DNA of 51,328 nucleotides from Bacillota bacterium (GTDB lineage Bacteria > Bacillota > Dethiobacteria > DTU022), in the NCBI GenBank assembly GCA_018400435.1, contig JAGYMW010000003.1, positions 1-51,328 of the forward strand, given 5' to 3'. Positions 1 to 8,259 of the stretch are shown piece after piece. The notes beneath the pieces were generated by a model, which saw only the letters and a program-made list of their open reading frames with translations, was not told where the DNA came from and ran no database searches. Every line of letters begins with the position of its first letter. The first letter of the stretch is position 1. Made by a program: the position numbers and the translations under genes.

Positions 1-39
1 CTTGATAACTTGGTAAGCAGTGCATATAAAAAAAATATT

Positions 40-68
40 TTGACATAATCCGCCATATAAAATATAAT
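40..68 (+). promoter_or_regulatory. Consensus sigma-A promoter
   Basis: A perfect -35 box TTGACA (40-45) and a perfect -10 box TATAAT (63-68) are separated by exactly 17 bp in AT-rich DNA. It would drive the secreted-protein gene starting at 156, leaving a 5' leader of about 80 nt. Confidence 0.85.
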
Positions 69-155
69 ACAAAGCAGGTGGAAACTGTTAAAAGAGATAA
101 ATAGAGAGAAAAGACAGGAGTTTTACCAATTATATCAGGGAGGAAGTGTGCAGTC

Positions 156-1103
156 ATGCGTATTTTACGAGCATGGAAAGTATTTGTGTCATTATTTTTA
201 GTCTTCTCCATCTTCTTACTTCTGCCGGCAGCAGTCCTGGCAAAAACCATTGATTACTCAAAAACATACGATCTTGACGGCCGTATTCTGATGAAAATTT
301 TGTACGGGAGCGAAACAGACGGTGTCGGGTATCATAAAAGCCTGGTCCAGGGCGACGGCAGCCTGCAGAGGGAAGAATTTAACTCCATCAGCGGATCGGA
401 ACTCAGCGTTGAGAACCGGAGTAGCTGGACCGCCGATTCCCTGCGCGGGCTGGAGGTGGCCTCCACCTTCGGTATTCACCCGGATGCGGAAGAGGGATCT
501 GCGGTTGCAGAATCCGACCAGGTATTTGCTGTGAGTGCAAAAGCAAACCGTGGCGAATCGGGAGCGCTGGATCAGAACATCACCGCTGCCGGTGAAGGCG
601 ACATTGATTTTGGCATCGAGCAGAGTGTGGAAACAACTGACGGAACAGTCAAACGCCATATCGACTTGATCGATCCAGAGTCCGGATCACAGATTTTCGA
701 AGATTCGAAGATTGTCGGTTACGCCCTGATCACCGATGCCCTGCGGGCGGTAGACGAAGAAACTGAAGGATTGTGGGAAGCACTGGTTTTCAGCGAGGAA
801 GGTGAAGGCGGAGAACAATCCCTGATCGTTCTCAACGGTGATGAACGATTTTCAGCCACTTTCCCGGTGGGTACAACCCGCGAAGAAATTGTCTTACCCG
901 ACACGATTGACGTTACGGTAGGCTTTACTGAAATTTCCGGGGTGGGGGTGATCTGGCAGCCTGATTCGCAGCCGAATTACGATCCGGATCTTCCCGGCAG
1001 CTATATCTTCTGGGGTGAGCTGGTCTTCCCGGAAAACATAACTGTTTCTGAAACGGCCCTGATCAGCTATACTGTATATTTGACCGAAGAACTGCCGGAA
1101 TAG
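156..1103 (+). CDS. Secreted protein with C-terminal Ig-like region
   Basis: I do not recognise a named family for the whole protein. The 315-residue product begins with a basic stretch followed by a hydrophobic segment (about residues 9-28) ending in AVLAK, a plausible Sec signal peptide with signal peptidase I cleavage near residue 29. The mature part is strongly acidic and has no transmembrane segment. The last 90 residues (pattern VGTTREEIVLP, then YDPDLPGSYIFWGEL) resemble bacterial Ig-like repeats of the Big_4 type, which suggests an extracellular or wall-exposed role. The ATG is preceded by GGGAGG at 138-143. The gene is monocistronic, behind its own strong promoter, and converges on the pilus operon. 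Function unknown. Confidence 0.8.
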   Translation: MRILRAWKVFVSLFLVFSIFLLLPAAVLAKTIDYSKTYDLDGRILMKILYGSETDGVGYHKSLVQGDGSLQREEFNSISGSELSVENRSSWTADSLRGLEVASTFGIHPDAEEGSAVAESDQVFAVSAKANRGESGALDQNITAAGEGDIDFGIEQSVETTDGTVKRHIDLIDPESGSQIFEDSKIVGYALITDALRAVDEETEGLWEALVFSEEGEGGEQSLIVLNGDERFSATFPVGTTREEIVLPDTIDVTVGFTEISGVGVIWQPDSQPNYDPDLPGSYIFWGELVFPENITVSETALISYTVYLTEELPE

Positions 1104-1323
1104 GGAGACGGCTGCTGAGCGAAAGATGGTACAAGTTTATTATAAAGTGAATCTGTAGAACTTTTTCCATCGTTCATTTAAAATGCGAACAAACCGATGC
1201 AGCAGGAGGCAACAGAGCCGATCTGGTCTGCAGATGCTTACCAGAGGCAATTTAAAATGAAACTGCAGCTGTTTTTATAACTTTGAGCATACTTCTGTTC
1301 CAGGGAAGGTCATATAAGTTTGC

Positions 1324-1354
1324 AAGGGCCGGCATAAGTCATGCCGGCCCTTTT
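1324..1354 (+). terminator. Intrinsic terminator between convergent units
   Basis: A perfect 12-bp stem (1324-1335 with 1341-1352, AAGGGCCGGCAT) has a 5-nt loop and is followed by TTTT on the plus strand. It lies 220 bp after the secreted-protein gene and just past the end of the minus-strand pilus operon, so it may stop transcription from both sides, although the minus-strand side lacks a clear T tract. The remaining DNA from 1104 to 1323 shows no convincing gene. Confidence 0.75.
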
Positions 1355-1365
1355 AGCAGGAATGG

Positions 1366-2607
1366 TTAGATGTTTTGGAATATTTGATACATGGGCGAAA
1401 GGACGGAATAAACCAGGGCTCCCACAAAAATACTGACCAGCAGTAAGAGAAAGGGCTCCAGGATTGAGCTCAAGCGGCTGATAAGATAATCTGAATCCCT
1501 TTCGTAAAAAGTGGCGGCCTGGCCGAGGGTATACTCCAGGGTGCCGCTTGCTTCACCGATCCGGACCATTTCGACGAGAAGGGCAGGAAATATTCCGCTG
1601 TGTTCCATCGGTTCAGCAATGGTTTCGCCGTTCTGCAGAGCTTTTTGCAGATCTCCAAGGGCCTGTGTCACAGCCCTGTTGCCGATTACTTTATCGGCCA
1701 GCTGAAGGGATTGATGCAGGGAAAGGCCGCCTCCAAGGAGGGTGCCCAGAGTAAGGGCGAAGCGGGAAGCCATGGTTTGGGTATAGATGCGGCCATAGAG
1801 CGGAAAACGCAGGCGCAGGCGATCAAATAAGAGGCGGAAATTATCTTTTTTCATCAGCAATGCCATGGAAACAAGCAGTGCGGGGACGGTAAGCAGCAAC
1901 AGCGGCCAGAAAGATTTGATGAGCTGAGCGCTGCTCAGCAACAGGCGGTTGAACCAGGGCATCTCCATGCCGAATGACTGAAAAATTGAGGAAAACTGGG
2001 GCAGGACAAAAAAGATCATCACCAGCACGACAATGCAGGCAATAGCCAGGACGAAAATGGGATAGGCGCAGGCCGAGCGGATTTTTTCTTCCAGGTCGTG
2101 CTGTTTTTCGTAGTAATCGGCCAACCTGGCCAGGATCTTATCGAGTATGCCGGTCGCTTCACCTGCGGCGACCATACTGGTTAGCAGGGGAGGGAAAGGG
2201 TTTTCTTTACCATGAAGAGAATCGGCAAGGGTGCGGCCTTCTTCCAGGTTGTGCGCCGCTTCTTCCAGGTGCCGTCGCAAAGCACTGTTTTCGAGACGGG
2301 CGGCAAGGACACGCAGGGAGGGAAGAACCGGGATCCCTGCTTTGAGCATGGTGGAAAACTGGCGGCAGAAGATCATCAGGTCACGATTGTTGCAGTCCCG
2401 CAGGCCAAGAATACGCAGGGCACGGGTTAGCCTTACTGTAACGGGCAGAGTGATCTCCCTTTTCGCCCGCAGCTTAAGGGCAATCAGACCACGGGAAAGC
2501 AGGTGGAAAAGAGCTTCTTTCCGATCAGCTCCGTAGCAGCAACCCCTGACGGTTTTTCCTTCCCTGGTTTTGGCGATGTAATTAAATTGTGGGGACAATA
2601 ATATCAC
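1366..2607 (-). CDS. pilC: Type IV pilus inner-membrane platform protein PilC
   Basis: PilC/GspF is the polytopic membrane protein on which pilins are assembled, working with the ATPase PilB. The 413-residue product has the two-fold GspF organisation: cytoplasmic helical domains near residues 70-190 and 270-390 (LMIFCRQFSTMLKAGIPVL and ASRFALTLGTLLGGGLSL), each followed by hydrophobic segments, with a last membrane helix near the C-terminus (FLLLLVSIFVGALVYSV). The length is normal for the family. It is the last gene of the operon and starts at GTG, overlapping the end of pilO by 26 bp, directly behind GGAGGGG. That overlap suggests translational coupling. Confidence 0.93.
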   Translation of the reverse strand: MILLSPQFNYIAKTREGKTVRGCCYGADRKEALFHLLSRGLIALKLRAKREITLPVTVRLTRALRILGLRDCNNRDLMIFCRQFSTMLKAGIPVLPSLRVLAARLENSALRRHLEEAAHNLEEGRTLADSLHGKENPFPPLLTSMVAAGEATGILDKILARLADYYEKQHDLEEKIRSACAYPIFVLAIACIVVLVMIFFVLPQFSSIFQSFGMEMPWFNRLLLSSAQLIKSFWPLLLLTVPALLVSMALLMKKDNFRLLFDRLRLRFPLYGRIYTQTMASRFALTLGTLLGGGLSLHQSLQLADKVIGNRAVTQALGDLQKALQNGETIAEPMEHSGIFPALLVEMVRIGEASGTLEYTLGQAATFYERDSDYLISRLSSILEPFLLLLVSIFVGALVYSVLSPMYQIFQNI

Positions 2608-3202
2608 TCCCCTCCGGGTTTTCCCCCTTAAGGGTTTCTGCTGTTTTATCTTCGGGGTTGGTAAACACCAGCCTGAAGGTTAGGTTTATGGATGAACGGT
2701 CGCCATCACCGGCAGACCAGGTCAGATCTTCGCAAATTGAGAGGTGGCGAAAAGTTTCAATTTTTTCTAGCAGACGCAGTATTTCGAACCTGTTTCCTGC
2801 TAACTGTAAATCGATTTTTACAGCACTGTGATCTTCTTTACAGTCCAGAGAACCGATCTGCATCGAATTGATGGTTATTGATCTACTATTTAGCAATTCC
2901 TCGAGCTCGGAAAGACCCTGAGGCAGGTCCTGCGGATCGGGTATGGCTTCCTGGAGGCGGTCTTTTTCCAGGGATAGTGTTTCCTCAAGAGCAGGATCGT
3001 TTTCTTCACAGGACAGGGCGTTTTTCAGGAAGGTGATTTCTTCAGCCAACTTCCCCTTTTCCTCTTTCAACGCGGCAATTTCCCGCCAGCAGAGGCCGGC
3101 AGTATGCGGCCAGGAAAGGGCAGCGAGGGTGGCCAGGAGTAAGATCATCACGATGAAAAACAATTTTCCAGTAGTTTTAACGGGCCGGTTATTCAACTTC
3201 AT
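2582..3202 (-). CDS. pilO: Type IV pilus alignment protein PilO-like
   Basis: PilO forms a bitopic membrane complex with PilN that links PilM to the rest of the pilus machine. This 206-residue protein has a short basic N-terminus, one membrane helix (LFFIVMILLLATLAALSW, about 14-31), a coiled-coil-like charged stretch (EIAALKEEKGKLAEEI) and a ferredoxin-like C-terminal fold expected for PilO. The chosen ATG (MKLNNRPVK) overlaps the last codons of pilN by 14 bp and is preceded by AAAGGAG. A longer in-frame reading would extend far into pilN and lacks a binding site. Sequence similarity in this family is weak, so the assignment relies partly on position after pilM-pilN. Confidence 0.82.
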   Translation of the reverse strand: MKLNNRPVKTTGKLFFIVMILLLATLAALSWPHTAGLCWREIAALKEEKGKLAEEITFLKNALSCEENDPALEETLSLEKDRLQEAIPDPQDLPQGLSELEELLNSRSITINSMQIGSLDCKEDHSAVKIDLQLAGNRFEILRLLEKIETFRHLSICEDLTWSAGDGDRSSINLTFRLVFTNPEDKTAETLKGENPEGSDIIVPTI

Positions 3203-3749
3203 CCATCTCCTTTCTGCAGCCATCGACTGTGGCAAGAATGTCGAAACGGCAGCCCTCATTTTCGGCAAAGGTCATTCCTGAAAACTCTGCACTGTCAATA
3301 GTAATATGGGCAAGCAGATTCTGGCGGTATTCAACGGTTTTGTCGATGTCCGGAGCAGTCCCCCGAATTTCGATTACCCCATCCGCCCTAATTTTTATTT
3401 CTTCAATCACCAGTTCGTCAGAGGAGGCAGCAAAGATGGTTCTCAAAATCTCAGCCTGGGAGAAACGGCCGGCGCTCAGCTTATCTTCAAGGGCCGAACG
3501 GAAAGCAACAGCTTCTCTAATTTCTTTTACAGCAAGAAAGGGTCCTGCTGTTGTTCTCAGGGCAGCTGCTTCAGCCTCCAGGGTAGCCAATTCTTGTTCC
3601 TGCCGGCTGCGGTAAAGATCCAAACCGCCCCAGCCGGCCATGAAAACTATGGCTATGCCTATAAAGCATAAAATCTGCCCATTTCTTGTGCCGGCAATGG
3701 ATCTTCTTTTCTTCTGGACCGGCGGACGCAGGTCGATATCTCTATTCAA
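3189..3749 (-). CDS. pilN: Type IV pilus assembly protein PilN-like
   Basis: PilN binds PilM through a short conserved N-terminal peptide and pairs with PilO across the membrane. Starting at TTG 3749, the protein begins MNRDIDLRPP, which matches the PilN pattern of an N-terminal INLLP-type PilM-binding motif. It then has a basic patch, one membrane helix (ILCFIGIAIVFMAGWGGL), a coiled coil and a periplasmic-type ferredoxin-like domain. The start shares the four bases TTGA with the pilM stop, and AGGGGG lies 8 nt upstream. The frame stays open upstream inside pilM, but that part translates to non-PilN sequence. Length 186 residues is typical. Confidence 0.85.
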   Translation of the reverse strand: MNRDIDLRPPVQKKRRSIAGTRNGQILCFIGIAIVFMAGWGGLDLYRSRQEQELATLEAEAAALRTTAGPFLAVKEIREAVAFRSALEDKLSAGRFSQAEILRTIFAASSDELVIEEIKIRADGVIEIRGTAPDIDKTVEYRQNLLAHITIDSAEFSGMTFAENEGCRFDILATVDGCRKEMDEVE

Positions 3750-4855
3750 ATCAACCACCCCCTGAAGGCGAGTCCCAGGGCGGTGGAAAATAAACAGTTC
3801 CTTTTCTTTACCCTGGCAGAAAGTTCTCCGTTCCGGCAGGGTATGCCGGAGAAGGAGTTTAAAATACGGGTTGGCAGGGCAGTCATATTCTGGAGATAAG
3901 CAGGGATCTCTGGAATTACTGCCCCGCCGCCGCAGAGCCACAGCAAGGGCAGTTCGTTATCCTGGAAATTAAAGCGGTCACTCTGATCGCTCCAGTAGGT
4001 AAAGGACTGAATGATCTGACCGGCCAGCTCTTCAGCCGGGGCCAGCAGGCCCCGCTCAGCAAGGGAGGCGCTGCTAAAAAGGATTTTTCCCACCCCGCTG
4101 CCCATGGTTTCAGCTTTTTCTGCGGCGGCGCGAAGGAAATCTTTAAAACCTGTTTTGAAATAACGATAATAGTGAAGAGAGCCTTCACCTGTGACGATGA
4201 ATGCCGTACCTGCGGAGCCAATATCGGCCAGAAGCTGCAGTTTATTACCGTTACAAGGGCTCATGTCGGCCGGGCGGTTGAAATTTAGAAAGCGCAGCAG
4301 GGAAAATGGCCCTATTTCAAGGGCTGCAGCCTGAAATCCGGCTTCTTCAACAGCGGTGGTATAAGAAAAAGCACAGTCCAGGGGTGCGGCGGCTAAATAA
4401 TAATCACACTCTTTGTCGCTTTGGTGACGGTTATTTCCGGCGATACAGTAGTCAAAAACGAGCTCTTCAACGGGGAGGGGAAAATACTTTTCCACGGCCA
4501 GACGCATGGCGCTCTTCAGTTCCGAGCGTTTCATGGGAGGCATTTTAAGCCGGCGCAGGTAAAAAACAGGGGGATTCAGACTGAGATTAATTTTCCGGCC
4601 AAACCAGCGGTCCTTCTTTTTCAATCCGGCCAGGAGGGAAGAAATTAGTTCGGGATCTGTTACTTCACCATTGTTGACTGACTGCGGCGGTGTCTTTAGC
4701 AGTGTGGCATTATTGATAGCAATCCGGCCGCTGGTCAGCTTCAACTGGATCATTTTGATTGCTCCGCTGCCAATGTCCAAACCGATGGGTGAATAGCTTC
4801 CCCGGCTCTTGAAAGTAACACTTGTCTTGTCTCTTTTCGCCTCTTTTAGGGCCAT
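3746..4855 (-). CDS. pilM: Type IV pilus actin-like ATPase PilM
   Basis: PilM is a cytoplasmic actin-like (FtsA-related) nucleotide-binding protein that recruits PilN at the membrane. The N-terminal phosphate-1 motif is visible (PIGLDIGSGAIKMIQL, about residues 22-37), followed by the conserved block MPPMKRSELKSAMRLAVEKY and a second phosphate-binding region (LLADIGSAGTAFIV, about 208-221). A glycine-rich LWLCGGGAVIPEI motif near residue 305 matches the adenosine pocket. The 369-residue length is normal. The ATG is preceded by AAGGAG. The stop overlaps the pilN start (TTGA), so the two are probably translated in coupled fashion. Confidence 0.93.
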   Translation of the reverse strand: MALKEAKRDKTSVTFKSRGSYSPIGLDIGSGAIKMIQLKLTSGRIAINNATLLKTPPQSVNNGEVTDPELISSLLAGLKKKDRWFGRKINLSLNPPVFYLRRLKMPPMKRSELKSAMRLAVEKYFPLPVEELVFDYCIAGNNRHQSDKECDYYLAAAPLDCAFSYTTAVEEAGFQAAALEIGPFSLLRFLNFNRPADMSPCNGNKLQLLADIGSAGTAFIVTGEGSLHYYRYFKTGFKDFLRAAAEKAETMGSGVGKILFSSASLAERGLLAPAEELAGQIIQSFTYWSDQSDRFNFQDNELPLLWLCGGGAVIPEIPAYLQNMTALPTRILNSFSGIPCRNGELSARVKKRNCLFSTALGLAFRGWLI

Positions 4856-4916
4856 TGTTTCTCTGCTCCTTCTTTTGCAATGTTGATAGGTAGAGCTTAT
4901 CTTTAACGATGAACAA

Positions 4917-5321
4917 TCAATAGCGCTGCCATTCCGTGATCAGCAATTTGCCGTCGGGCGCACGGGTGACCTTGATTGACAGGAGGCAGCTGCAGTCTTC
5001 GTAGCTGCTGCTGGAGGTAATCTCCCGGGTCAGGGGATCGCTTGCGGTGATGGTTACCCGGTAAGTACCGCCGCCGAGGGAACCCTCGAAAAGACCTTCA
5101 CAGGAAAAATCCTGGCTCAGGGCGGCAAGACCCGCTGTCAGGCCCGCTTCGGCAAGATAATACTTCTGTAGATCCTGGGCCTGGTAGTTTGTGATCAGCT
5201 GATCGTTAAGGGCAAAGTTGATCATCGCTCCGCCGATAATGACAAGCACCCCGGTAAATAGGAGCACCAGAACAAGGGCCATCCCTTTCTCGTTGGAATA
5301 AAAACTATATTTACCGGCCAT
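4917..5321 (-). CDS. PilX-like minor pilin
   Basis: The product (134 residues from the chosen ATG) has a prepilin signal: a short charged leader ending NEKG, then MALVLVLLFTGVLVIIGG. PilD would cleave after the glycine. The remainder looks like a PilX N-terminal domain: YYLAEAGLTAGLAAL is the typical conserved stretch, followed by a small disulphide-capable region with cysteines in FSCEG and DCSCL. The start at 5321 puts GGGAGG 9-10 nt upstream. The ATG three codons earlier abuts the binding site and is less likely. It is expected to be a tip or initiation component of the pilus rather than the major subunit. Confidence 0.78.
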   Translation of the reverse strand: MAGKYSFYSNEKGMALVLVLLFTGVLVIIGGAMINFALNDQLITNYQAQDLQKYYLAEAGLTAGLAALSQDFSCEGLFEGSLGGGTYRVTITASDPLTREITSSSSYEDCSCLLSIKVTRAPDGKLLITEWQRY

Positions 5322-5337
5322 ATTGGACATCCTCCCT

Positions 5338-5829
5338 TTATTCCAGGGGTTGTGAATAAGTATTGCGTGGTCTGATGCTGCTAAAAAGTCTCATAGAGCA
5401 TTCGCCGGTTCCAGCCGTCAGGGTGATGGCAATGAGGTTCCCCCGGGTGGCAAACGAGAGTTCTTTAATCCCCAGGGCCACCTTGTTGTGAAAATAACCG
5501 ATGCTACCCGATGGGTATGATTCCCAGACCAGCTCGTCGTTAAGCAGGCGGAAACGCATCGTCCGGCTGTCACCGGGAATGTGAAAGCGGATCTCGCTGT
5601 TCTCGTTATGAAGGCTGAACTCTTCGGCTTTTTGCAGCTCACGGATCATCGTATCCAGGGCGATCCTTGCGCTCTGCTGCATTTCGGTTTGATCGATTCC
5701 CCGCTGCCAGCTTTGCAGCCCGAAGAGGTAAAATGAATATAGGGCTGTCAGAACCAAACCGAGCAGAGCCAGGGTTACAATCACTTCGATGAGAGTGAAA
5801 CCTTTTTCCGTTGTTTCCGTTTTTGGCAA
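5338..5829 (-). CDS. PilW/GspJ-like minor pilin
   Basis: A 163-residue prepilin-like protein. The leader TETTEKG is followed by FTLIEVIVTLALLGLVLTAL, with the invariant glutamate at +5 of the mature protein that is needed for pilin assembly. The rest (QQSARIALDTMIRELQKAEEF) matches the conserved post-helix region of PilW/GspJ-type minor pilins. The start codon is TTG, with GGAGAGGG about 6 nt upstream. It sits between the PilV-like and PilX-like genes in a compact minor-pilin set, consistent with a priming complex. Confidence 0.82.
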   Translation of the reverse strand: MPKTETTEKGFTLIEVIVTLALLGLVLTALYSFYLFGLQSWQRGIDQTEMQQSARIALDTMIRELQKAEEFSLHNENSEIRFHIPGDSRTMRFRLLNDELVWESYPSGSIGYFHNKVALGIKELSFATRGNLIAITLTAGTGECSMRLFSSIRPRNTYSQPLE

Positions 5830-5844
5830 CTTTTTACCCTCTCC

Positions 5845-6276
5845 TCAGGGAGCCAAAAGATAGCACGTCAGGGTTTCCCGATTTTCTTTGCCGCGCAGTT
5901 CCCAGCTGACAGTAACTTCGACCATTAAGACCTCCGGCCGGAGGGGCGGATCGGTACCCCATTCAAGCTGCAGCGGCGAAACAGCTGTATCCCGCCGGAA
6001 ATCGGGGTAGCCGGGGATTTCATCTTCGATGAGAGGGAAACTATCTACAGGTAAATAAGAGGGAATAACTTCGCCGCAGCCCGCTGATCGCAGTTCCTCG
6101 ATCCGGTCGCGGCAAAGATTCAGGGCGGTACTCCGGCAGCGGGCACCGGTGATCCAGGAGGAACTGCCCACGAAAAGAGCCAGCACTGGAACAGCGATCA
6201 TGCCCAGCAGGGTTACAGCGATCAGTAGTTCAACCAGAGTATATCCGTCTCTGGCAGGCAATATTGATTTGATCAC
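5845..6276 (-). CDS. PilV/GspI-like minor pilin
   Basis: The predicted prepilin starts at GTG 6276 (VIKSILPARDG), with AGGAGGAG about 6 nt upstream. A longer ATG-started reading to 6300 would place that binding site inside the gene. After the cleavage glycine comes YTLVELLIAVTLLGMIAVPV, the canonical pilin helix with Glu at +5. The following region (TALNLCRDRIEELR) resembles GspI/PilV minor pilins, where ALNLARERIE-type motifs are conserved. About 143 residues. It is the first of three consecutive minor pilins downstream of the prepilin peptidase gene. Confidence 0.8.
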   Translation of the reverse strand: MIKSILPARDGYTLVELLIAVTLLGMIAVPVLALFVGSSSWITGARCRSTALNLCRDRIEELRSAGCGEVIPSYLPVDSFPLIEDEIPGYPDFRRDTAVSPLQLEWGTDPPLRPEVLMVEVTVSWELRGKENRETLTCYLLAP

Positions 6277-6331
6277 AGCACTCTCCTCCTGTGATTGCAT
6301 AAACGATTGAAAGTTTAAATTTCATTAGATT

Positions 6332-7135
6332 TTAAGACAGAAGGTTTATATACCATTCCCAGATCCGGTCGCCCCAGAAAACCTGAAAAAGGGAAGCCAG
6401 GGCAAGGTACGGAGCGAAGGGAAGGGCGTCTTTACGACTGACACGGCCCAAAATCATAAAGGTTATTCCTACCAGTGCGCCGAAGATAAAGCCGAGCAAT
6501 AAAACAACGGCGGTTCCACGCAGGCCGACATAAAAACCGATCAGGGCCATCAGTTTCATGTCGCCGGCGCCCATTCCTCCGCGGCTGACCAGGATTATTA
6601 ATAATATGATTACTGTTCCTGCTACTGCTCCCAGGATTGAATCGACAAAAGAAGCGCTTAATATCGCCCTGCCGGACCAGCTAAAATACCGGGCAGCGGC
6701 GGATATAAGAAAAAAAGCCAGGCCGGCAGCAAGGCCGGTGCCGACCAGGTTGTTTGGCACGATGCGGTGCCGGAGGTCGATAAGGGCTGTTCCGAGCAGG
6801 ATAAAAAGCAGGGTCAGGTAATAAAAAGCGTCAATGGTCAGCTTGAAATTGATAAAGACAGCCAGAAACAGGCATCCCACCGCCAGCTCCACCAGGGGAT
6901 ATAGGATGCTGATCTTTTCTTCGCAGTAGCGGCAGCGCCCCTTCAGCAACAGATAACCGAGCAGGGGGATCAACTCCACTGCTCCAAGCTGTTTCCCGCA
7001 AGAGGGGCAGCTTGAAGGGGGAGCGATCAGGGATTGCCCCAGGGGAAGGCGGTAGATTACCACGTTGAGAAAACTGCCGAAACAGAGTCCCAGCATAAAA
7101 ATAAAGATGTAAGCTGCTGTTTCGCTCCAGCCCAT
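6332..7135 (-). CDS. pilD: Prepilin leader peptidase / N-methyltransferase PilD
   Basis: A bifunctional A24 aspartic protease that cleaves prepilin leaders and methylates the new N-terminus. Visible hallmarks: GSFLNVVIYRLP near the start, two zinc-binding pairs (CPSCG and CRYC, about residues 43 and 69), and the two catalytic aspartates in GTALIDLRHRIVPN and GAGDMKLMALIG. Several hydrophobic segments give the usual eight-helix topology. The ATG at 7135 has AGAGG 11 nt upstream. A TTG three codons earlier (7144) would sit only 2 nt from that site. It is the first gene of the minus-strand pilus operon and presumably processes all pilins encoded here. Confidence 0.95.
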   Translation of the reverse strand: MGWSETAAYIFIFMLGLCFGSFLNVVIYRLPLGQSLIAPPSSCPSCGKQLGAVELIPLLGYLLLKGRCRYCEEKISILYPLVELAVGCLFLAVFINFKLTIDAFYYLTLLFILLGTALIDLRHRIVPNNLVGTGLAAGLAFFLISAAARYFSWSGRAILSASFVDSILGAVAGTVIILLIILVSRGGMGAGDMKLMALIGFYVGLRGTAVVLLLGFIFGALVGITFMILGRVSRKDALPFAPYLALASLFQVFWGDRIWEWYINLLS

Positions 7136-7327
7136 TTCAAACAAAGCCTCTTTCTGTTTGATGTTTCAGGTAAAAAAGCAGTACGAATATTATTTATTCG
7201 ACGCAAGAGAAAAAATTCCTTCCTGCTGTTGGGTTGGGATGGAAGGAGATTGCATAATGAAACGGAGAGGAGTGTTTTAAAATTGGCTGAAATTCAACCT
7301 GTTGTTTGTTTAAAATGCCGATCCATG

Positions 7328-7356
7328 TTTTCGATTAAAAAACACTGTGCTATAAT
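7328..7356 (+). promoter_or_regulatory. Possible promoter for aroE-pilB operon
   Basis: A perfect -10 box TATAAT (7351-7356) stands 17 bp after a poor -35 candidate TTTTCG (7328-7333), 36 bp before the aroE start. The weak -35 keeps confidence low. Confidence 0.4.
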
Positions 7357-7391
7357 AATGCATATTCCAGCAGAAATATGGGGAAAAGACC

Positions 7392-8258
7392 TTGCTAATT
7401 AACGGACAGACCAGACTGTATATTTTAATAGGCAACCCCGTTGCTCATTCCCTTTCTCCACTTCTTTACAATGCCGGTTTTGCCGCCTGCAGGATGAATG
7501 CTATTTATGTTGCTTGCCCTGTAGAACCCGAGCATGTTGGCGAAGCGATTGAGGGTCTACGGGCGCTCAATATTGCCGGGGCCAATGTGACCAGCCCTCA
7601 CAAGGAAGCGGTGATGGCTTACCTTGATCAAATCAGCAGTGAAGCGGCCCTGGTCCGTTCGGTTAATACAATTATTAACCGCGCCGGGAAACTGGTTGGT
7701 GAAACTACCGACGGCCGTGGTTTACTGGCCGATCTTGGCGAGCGGGCCCCGTCTGTTAAAGCGGGTGACCCCGTTTTGTTAATCGGTGCGGGCGGAGCAG
7801 CCCGGGCGGTTGCCTTTGCCCTGGTGCAAAATGGGTTCCATGAGCTCTATATTGCCAACCGGACTATCGAGAGAGGCCGGGCCCTGGCCGATATTCTGCA
7901 GCGCTCCGTGCCTGAAGCCTGCTGCCGGGTGATCGGCCTCGGGCAAGAAGAACTACGCCGTGTTTTAGCTGCCTGCCGCCTGACAGTTTACTGCCTGACT
8001 GTTGATCCTGAACCGGTGAAAGCGGTGCTCCAGGATCCTGATTTATCGCTGGCAGAGAAAGTGTTTTACGATCTCCGTTACAGCCCGGCTGTTTCTGAAA
8101 CAGCCAGGCTTTTTCGGGAACGCGGGGGGACTGCATTAAACGGGCGGGGGATGCTATATCACCAGGCAGTTCTGGCCTTTGAACTTTTTACCAAACAAAA
8201 GGCGCCTGCCTCGGAAATGCTAACAGCTTATCGGAAAGCACATGAAAGGGAGATCTGA
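7392..8258 (+). CDS. aroE: Shikimate dehydrogenase
   Basis: Reduces 3-dehydroshikimate to shikimate with NADPH in aromatic amino-acid synthesis. The substrate site is visible (GNPVAHSLSPLLYNAGF, about residues 14-30, with the SLS pair), as is the catalytic lysine motif NVTSPHKEAVMAYL. The nucleotide-binding glycine loop is LIGAGGAARAVAFAL (about 130-144), followed by NRT for NADP selectivity. The 288-residue length is normal. The start is TTG with GGGGA about 7 nt upstream. It is followed by pilB with a single intervening base between the aroE stop and the preferred pilB start, so the two are co-transcribed. Confidence 0.95.
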   Translation: MLINGQTRLYILIGNPVAHSLSPLLYNAGFAACRMNAIYVACPVEPEHVGEAIEGLRALNIAGANVTSPHKEAVMAYLDQISSEAALVRSVNTIINRAGKLVGETTDGRGLLADLGERAPSVKAGDPVLLIGAGGAARAVAFALVQNGFHELYIANRTIERGRALADILQRSVPEACCRVIGLGQEELRRVLAACRLTVYCLTVDPEPVKAVLQDPDLSLAEKVFYDLRYSPAVSETARLFRERGGTALNGRGMLYHQAVLAFELFTKQKAPASEMLTAYRKAHEREI

Positions 8259-8259
8259 A

